Source: an archaeon
GTDB taxonomy: Archaea; Thermoproteota; Nitrososphaeria; Nitrososphaerales; UBA183
Assembly (NCBI GenBank): GCA_021828185.1
Contig: JAKASI010000001.1
Location: 310,001 to 374,000 of the forward strand
Direction: 5' to 3'
Length of the DNA stretch: 64,000 nt
The translations under genes were made by a program, and so were the position numbers. This document shows, one piece after another, positions 59,802 through 64,000 of the stretch (the stretch's first letter is position 1; each line of letters opens with the position of its first letter). The notes under the pieces were generated by a model that saw only the letters and a program-made list of their open reading frames with translations, ran no database searches and had not been told where the DNA came from.

Positions 59802-60202
59802 CCGTCAAGGAAACCAGCTCGATGAACATCATAATCGGGAAGGTGCTCAGGTACGGGGTCTTGTTCTCTGCGTCGATAATCATACTCGGCACAATCGGGC
59901 TGGCCGGATCCAAAGGGTATTCCGACGCGTCAGCGTTCCTGCAGTATCCTGACTCGATTTCCCGCAACGTCCCAACTAGCTTCGCCGCGTTCTACAACGG
60001 GCTGGTGGCGCTTTCCGCGTTCGCTTGGATCGAGCTCGGAGTGATAGTGCTGATCGCCACCCCGGTCTCACGCGTCCTAGTCTCCGTGTTCCTTTTCGGG
60101 GGAGAAAGGGACAGGCTCTATGTCCTGATAACTGCAGTAGTCCTCACGCTGCTGCTATTCAGCATGCTCATCACACCGTTCATCCCACTGTTTCATGGCT
60201 GA
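59798..60202 (+). CDS. DUF1634 membrane protein, TauE/SafE partner
   Basis: 134 residues, three helices (about 18-38, 70-92 and 105-128): IIIGKVLRYGVLFSASIIIL, AFYNGLVALSAFAWIELGVI, TPVSRVLVSVFLFGGERDRL. DUF1634 members nearly always follow a TauE/SafE gene. It may be a subunit or regulator of that exporter. Overlaps the end of the exporter (ATGA) and the possible start of the HAD gene. Confidence 0.85.
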   Translation: MTVKETSSMNIIIGKVLRYGVLFSASIIILGTIGLAGSKGYSDASAFLQYPDSISRNVPTSFAAFYNGLVALSAFAWIELGVIVLIATPVSRVLVSVFLFGGERDRLYVLITAVVLTLLLFSMLITPFIPLFHG

Positions 60203-60248
60203 GACCTGCCGCTCTGCATATCTAGCTGCCTTAGCAGGAGAGCCTCGC

Positions 60249-60950
60249 TTGAGAAGGAAGATCGTCTTCTTCGACCTGGGCGGAACGCTCCTAGTGATGA
60301 GGAGGGACAGAATCTTCCGCAGGGTGCTTGGTGAGGAAGGGTACAGGATCGGGCTGGGCGCAGTCCACGCTTCTTACCTCAAGGTCGAGACCTGGTGGCT
60401 TTCGGTCTACGGCGGCAGGGCAATGAGCCCCGGAGAGACCAATGAAGCCTACCGTGACCTCGACGAGAAGGTCTTCTCGTCCCTCTTCCCCCGCGTGAAC
60501 CGCTCCGAGGCTTTTAGGGTGTCGAAGCAGGTGAGGAAGAGGTGGCCAGAGCTCGAAGGGGAGATACCCCTCGAACTCTACCCCGACGTCGAACCTACGC
60601 TCAGCCGTCTCAAGAAAGACCGGTACACCCTGGGCCTCGTGTCCAACGCCCCACCAGACACCGGGAGGGTGGTGGAGGCACTCGGACTGACGAAGTACCT
60701 GGACAGCGTGATCATCTCGGGGGTGGTCGGCTTCTCCAAGCCCAACCCTGAGATCTTCAGGATCGCGCTGGACGACGTGGGCGCGAAGCCATCCGAAGCC
60801 GTCCATGTCGGGGACCTCTACGAAGCTGACATTCTGGGCGCGAGGAACGCGGGCATCACCGGCCTACTCATCGACAGGGACGCTACAGCCCGCGGGTTGG
60901 ACTGCCCCTCCCTGAAGAGCCTCGAAGAGGTCTACTCGTTCCTGAAGTGA
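60249..60950 (+). CDS. HAD-superfamily hydrolase
   Basis: 233 residues from TTG 60249, giving RRKIVFFDLGGTLL at the very start as usual for the family; an ATG at 60195 overlapping the DUF1634 stop would add 18 residues. HAD motifs: DLGGT (I; the second Asp of DxDGT is Gly), SNAPP (II), FSKPNPEIF with the catalytic Lys (III) and GDLYEADILGARNAG (IV). Phosphatase of an unknown small substrate. Confidence 0.85.
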   Translation: MRRKIVFFDLGGTLLVMRRDRIFRRVLGEEGYRIGLGAVHASYLKVETWWLSVYGGRAMSPGETNEAYRDLDEKVFSSLFPRVNRSEAFRVSKQVRKRWPELEGEIPLELYPDVEPTLSRLKKDRYTLGLVSNAPPDTGRVVEALGLTKYLDSVIISGVVGFSKPNPEIFRIALDDVGAKPSEAVHVGDLYEADILGARNAGITGLLIDRDATARGLDCPSLKSLEEVYSFLK

Positions 60951-60972
60951 ACCCTCACCGTGTGCCTGTCCG

Positions 60973-61794
60973 TCAGGGGCGGTAGCTGGCGCAGAGCATC
61001 CCGAAATATGTCGGGACCTGGTATGACAGCAGTTCGCCCTTCATCGGCACGACAGACAGCGCTCCCGCCAGCATGGTCATCTGCCACAGGCTGTCAGGCT
61101 TGGCTCCTTCTACGAAGCCGGGGTCGAACTCCATGATGCCCTCCAGGGAACCCTGGCGGACAAGGTCTGCGGCCCGCCGGTCATACGCGGCCGCTCTGCT
61201 GTCAAAGCCGTAGGGGCCGTTCTTCTTGTGGGCATGCGCCTGGTCTGCGCTGGCGACGAACGCCACTCGTTTCTTCTCTCTCTCGGCGACCCGGGCCAGC
61301 GCCCTTCCAAACTCGAAATTCTGCCGGAGGGGGATTCCCCTGGAGGGAGTGACTATCACCACCTTTCTCTTCGATCCGCCTCCCCTCAGGAAGAACCAGA
61401 GAGGGATCAGGGTCCCCCAGTCCATCGCCAGGTTGGAAAGCGGGCCCTCTAGCGCCCCGTAGTTGGCTGCAACCACGGGGAGCCCTTGCTTCTCGGCCTC
61501 GTCCACGACGCGGTCCGCGAAGGCGACGTCACAGGTCGCCCTGAGCCTTATCGCCCTCCTCCCCTCGGTGACGGTGCCGGATGAATACTGGGAGGTCACA
61601 ACCCCGATGTGCTTCTGGAGCCTCAGGTTGTGGGGGGTCGCCACCACGATGGTGTCGGGCCTAGCCTGCTTCATCTCAAGGGCGAGGGCCTTCATCGCCT
61701 TCCTCGTGGGGGCGAAGAGCCGGAGCTTCTTCCCTGCCAGAGCCGGGACCACCTCGCCCCCATGCGGAGCGATGCAGGCATAGACCAGTGGCAC
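60973..61794 (-). CDS. LigB/MEMO-type extradiol dioxygenase-like protein
   Basis: 273 residues. Class III extradiol dioxygenase fold (LigB): YACIAPHGGEVVPALAGKKL, DTIVVATPHNLRLQKHIGVV, PLSNLAMDWGTLIPLWFFLR and SADQAHAHKKNGPYGFDSRA. His residues of the first two motifs and a Glu would bind the Fe(II). Aromatic ring cleavage is family activity; many archaeal relatives have unknown substrates. Last gene of a minus-strand series with MBL and M20 genes. Confidence 0.75.
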   Translation of the reverse strand: MPLVYACIAPHGGEVVPALAGKKLRLFAPTRKAMKALALEMKQARPDTIVVATPHNLRLQKHIGVVTSQYSSGTVTEGRRAIRLRATCDVAFADRVVDEAEKQGLPVVAANYGALEGPLSNLAMDWGTLIPLWFFLRGGGSKRKVVIVTPSRGIPLRQNFEFGRALARVAEREKKRVAFVASADQAHAHKKNGPYGFDSRAAAYDRRAADLVRQGSLEGIMEFDPGFVEGAKPDSLWQMTMLAGALSVVPMKGELLSYQVPTYFGMLCASYRP

Positions 61795-61820
61795 AGCGAG
61801 GCGTCAATCGGCGACGATAT

Positions 61821-62723
61821 TCAAGCGTTCTTTTCGAGGTAGTGCGTGATGCCCTTCACGGAGGTCCTAATCGAAAGCTGGGCGAAGACCGGGAGTTCGG
61901 CGACCCCCGCGTCTCGTTTCACCCCCGCTTCCATCAGGTCTGCGATTACGTCCGGCGACGCCCCCCTCCTCCAATGTTGCTTGACTTCCTCCACCCAGGA
62001 CTGGACGAGTTCCACGGTCCGGTCGAACACCCAGTTCACGTCAGTCCTGACCCCGAAGTGCGGCACGAGTAGCTCCGAGGGGGTCATCTGCCTGAGGGCG
62101 CCGACCGTGGCCACCAGCTCGTCCGGCTTGAGGCTCGGAGGAGGAGTGGTAGGGATCATCGCCTTCATCCCTGGATAGACTATCCCGACCGAATCCGCGG
62201 TGAGCAGCGTCTTCGTCCTGTCCAGAAGGACGGAGATCTGGTGCGGAGCATGGCCGGGGGCGTGCATCAGCGTCGCAGTCATCCCGTCCCCGAGGTCGAC
62301 GTGGTGCTCCTTCCCGACCGAAGTGACCCTGTCTGCGGGGATTGGCTCCGGATCCCCGTAATGCGCCATGATCTCCTTGCCAAAGACCATGGTCGACGAC
62401 TCGACCAGCTTCCTGGGGTCGACCAGGTGGGGGGCGCTCCTTTCATGCGCTATCACCTCCGCGTTGGGCATCTCCCTGATGAGGCGGCCCGCCGCGCCCG
62501 CGTGGTCGAGGTGCACATGCGTAGGGATGATGTACCTGACGTCGGTCGGCATCACACCCACCTCGGCCAGGCCCGCCAGGACGTTCTGGTAGGAAGACGC
62601 GTACCCGCAGTCCACAAGAGTGGGCTTGGGTCCCTTCAGGAGGTACGCGCCAACAGTCCCTGGCTGCCCCAGGGCGTAGGTGTCGAGCAGGTACACTCGT
62701 TCGGAGACCTTCGTGGCGTACAA
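61821..62723 (-). CDS. metallo-beta-lactamase-fold hydrolase
   Basis: 300 residues from TTG 62723 (MYATKVSERVYLLDTYALGQ); the frame is open further up but overlaps the M20 gene. Zinc site THVHLDHAGAAGRL, then HAPGHAPHQISVLLDRTKTL and an ELLVPHFGVRTD region. Glyoxalase II-like class, substrate unknown. Starts 13 bases after the M20 stop, so they share a transcript. Confidence 0.85.
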   Translation of the reverse strand: MYATKVSERVYLLDTYALGQPGTVGAYLLKGPKPTLVDCGYASSYQNVLAGLAEVGVMPTDVRYIIPTHVHLDHAGAAGRLIREMPNAEVIAHERSAPHLVDPRKLVESSTMVFGKEIMAHYGDPEPIPADRVTSVGKEHHVDLGDGMTATLMHAPGHAPHQISVLLDRTKTLLTADSVGIVYPGMKAMIPTTPPPSLKPDELVATVGALRQMTPSELLVPHFGVRTDVNWVFDRTVELVQSWVEEVKQHWRRGASPDVIADLMEAGVKRDAGVAELPVFAQLSIRTSVKGITHYLEKNA

Positions 62724-62736
62724 CTTGGCCCTCCTA

Positions 62737-63924
62737 TTACGGTCCGTTCGGGTTCCCGAACTCAAAAGCGAGCAGGGCCAAGGAGGCAGCACCGATTTTC
62801 AGCACGTCTTCGTCGATCTTGAACTTCGAGCTGTGATTGGGATAGACGCACCCCTTGGCCGGGTTGTTTGTCCCGAGAAAGTAGAATGTCCCGGGGGCCT
62901 TCTGCAGGAAGCGGGAAAAGTCCTCGCCCCCCATCACCGGGTCAATCTCCTTGACCTTCAGGCCCGGGATCTTCCGGAGGACCTTCATGACCTCCCTCGT
63001 GGTACGCGGGTCGTTGACCGTAACGGGGTAGGCATCCGTTTCGAACTCAACCTCAGCCCTGGCCCCGAAGGATCTGCTCACGCCCTTCGCCACTTCTTCG
63101 ATCTTCTTCTTCGCGCGCGTCCTCGTGCTCTCGTCGAGGGTCCTGATGGTTCCCTCGAGGAAGGCCTCATCTGGGATTATGTTCTCTTTCGTCCCCGAAT
63201 GCACTGAACCCACCGTTATCACGAATGGGCGTATCGGGTTGATCATCCTCGCTGAGACGCCCTGGAGGGCGAGAATGACGTGAGCGGCCACGTAAACCGG
63301 GTCGACTGTTTCATGCGGGGCCGAGCCGTGCCCGCCCCTCCCGACTATCTTCACCTTGAACGTGTCAGGAGCCGCCATGAGGGAGCCTTCCCTTACTCCG
63401 ACCTCGCCTGACTTCTGAACATTCGATATGTGAAGACCGAAGACGTAGTCCACCTTGGGGTCCTTCATGACTCCGTCCTCTATCATCGGGAGCGCCCCAC
63501 CCCGCCCACCGTTCTCTTCAGCGGGCTGAAACAGGAACTTCACAGTGCCACAGAGTTCCCCCCTGTTCTCGGCGAGTATCCTTGCTGCCCCGAGCAGCAT
63601 GGCCATGTGGGTGTCGTGGCCGCAGGCATGCATTACACCGTCGGCCTTGGAGCGGAACTCCACATCCGACTGCTCCTGGACCGGAAGGCCGTCCATGTCA
63701 GCCCTCAGGGCGACGACCCGCCCCTTCTTCGCACCCTTCAGGGTCCCGAGGACGCCTGTCCCGCCGACCCCTTTCCTGGTTTCAATGCCCATGGATTCTA
63801 GTTGCTCTGCTATCAGCTTCGAGGTGGCTTTCTCTTGGTAGGCCAGCTCAGGGTGCTGATGCAGCGCCCTTCTCGTCTTGATTATCTCGGGCTCGACCCT
63901 TCTGGCTTCGGCAAAAGTGTCCAT
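62737..63924 (-). CDS. M20-family amidohydrolase (N-acyl-amino acid type)
   Basis: 395 residues. HACGHDTHMAMLLGAARILA supplies metal-binding Cys/His; LFQPAEENGGRGGALPMIED has the catalytic Glu pair; FGLHISNVQKSGEVGVREGS, GRGGHGSAPHETVDPV and a C-terminal GGEDFSRFLQKAPGTFYFLG with H-S-S-KF. It splits N-acyl or N-carbamoyl amino acids or related amides. Starts a minus-strand operon with the MBL and probably LigB genes. Confidence 0.9.
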   Translation of the reverse strand: MDTFAEARRVEPEIIKTRRALHQHPELAYQEKATSKLIAEQLESMGIETRKGVGGTGVLGTLKGAKKGRVVALRADMDGLPVQEQSDVEFRSKADGVMHACGHDTHMAMLLGAARILAENRGELCGTVKFLFQPAEENGGRGGALPMIEDGVMKDPKVDYVFGLHISNVQKSGEVGVREGSLMAAPDTFKVKIVGRGGHGSAPHETVDPVYVAAHVILALQGVSARMINPIRPFVITVGSVHSGTKENIIPDEAFLEGTIRTLDESTRTRAKKKIEEVAKGVSRSFGARAEVEFETDAYPVTVNDPRTTREVMKVLRKIPGLKVKEIDPVMGGEDFSRFLQKAPGTFYFLGTNNPAKGCVYPNHSSKFKIDEDVLKIGAASLALLAFEFGNPNGP

Positions 63925-64000
63925 GCCTTCGGCCCTCGGTCCGCTCCTAAAAAGGCCTCGAGCCGTCAGAACACAAGCGACCCCTGCATTCCTCTTCTAG

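Overview
The window looks like a chromosomal piece of a GC-rich archaeon, most likely a soil-type member of Thermoproteota (Nitrososphaeria or relatives). Evidence: a TFB transcription factor, a Sulfolobus-type zinc ferredoxin beside a fused 2-oxoacid:ferredoxin oxidoreductase, a KaiC-like ATPase with a thaumarchaeal TackOD1-type zinc output domain, a thermopsin-like protein, AT-rich TATA boxes about 25-30 nt before start codons, and many leaderless or short-leader starts with TTG/GTG codons. The taxon is inferred from gene content only.

Positions 1-17.5 kb are accessory and look like one or more integrated elements. They hold exported proteins of unknown function, a degenerate tandem repeat, a Topo VI-like GHKL-TOPRIM fusion with helically phased iteron-like repeats on both sides, a membrane-bound wHTH regulator divergent from exported proteins, a large protein with duplicated jelly-roll-like domains, a RelE-like toxin, a DnaJ-integrase pair, VapBC, and a DUF4258/DUF2283 pair. 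The last sits where a paiB gene has been cut.

Positions 17.9-33 kb carry a GT2 glycosyltransferase/KaiC-TackOD1 cluster, a decayed stretch (21.1-22.3 kb, and again 23.6-24.6 kb), an MFS transporter, a tight PrpD-DUF488-FAD reductase operon, an NnrS-like protein fused to a flavin split barrel, a Nudix-like protein, a ComA-family synthase and a DUF3311/sodium-solute symporter pair.

Positions 33-54 kb are the most interesting part. Six hemerythrin-like genes, a DUF2249-cupin protein, an NnrS-like membrane protein, an AhpD-like protein, DUF1059-type small proteins, a Bat-type HTH regulator and two paralogous 8-cysteine 46-residue proteins are gathered around a 2-oxoacid:ferredoxin oxidoreductase operon, TFB and a ParB homologue. 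An 18-bp palindrome of consensus CCCCGAAGNNCTTCGGGG lies 37-47 nt before the start codons of at least seven of these genes, just upstream of an AT-rich TATA-like element. This reads as an undescribed local regulon, probably responding to nitric oxide, oxygen or another diatomic gas. The Bat-type regulator, which shares one of the sites with a DUF1059 gene, is the best candidate controller.

Positions 54-64 kb look like ordinary metabolism: a thermopsin-like exported protein, a LigD-type 3'-phosphoesterase, a radical SAM protein, TauE/SafE with DUF1634, a HAD hydrolase, a LigB-type protein, a metallo-beta-lactamase-fold hydrolase and an M20 amidohydrolase. No rRNA, CRISPR array or convincing tRNA was found.
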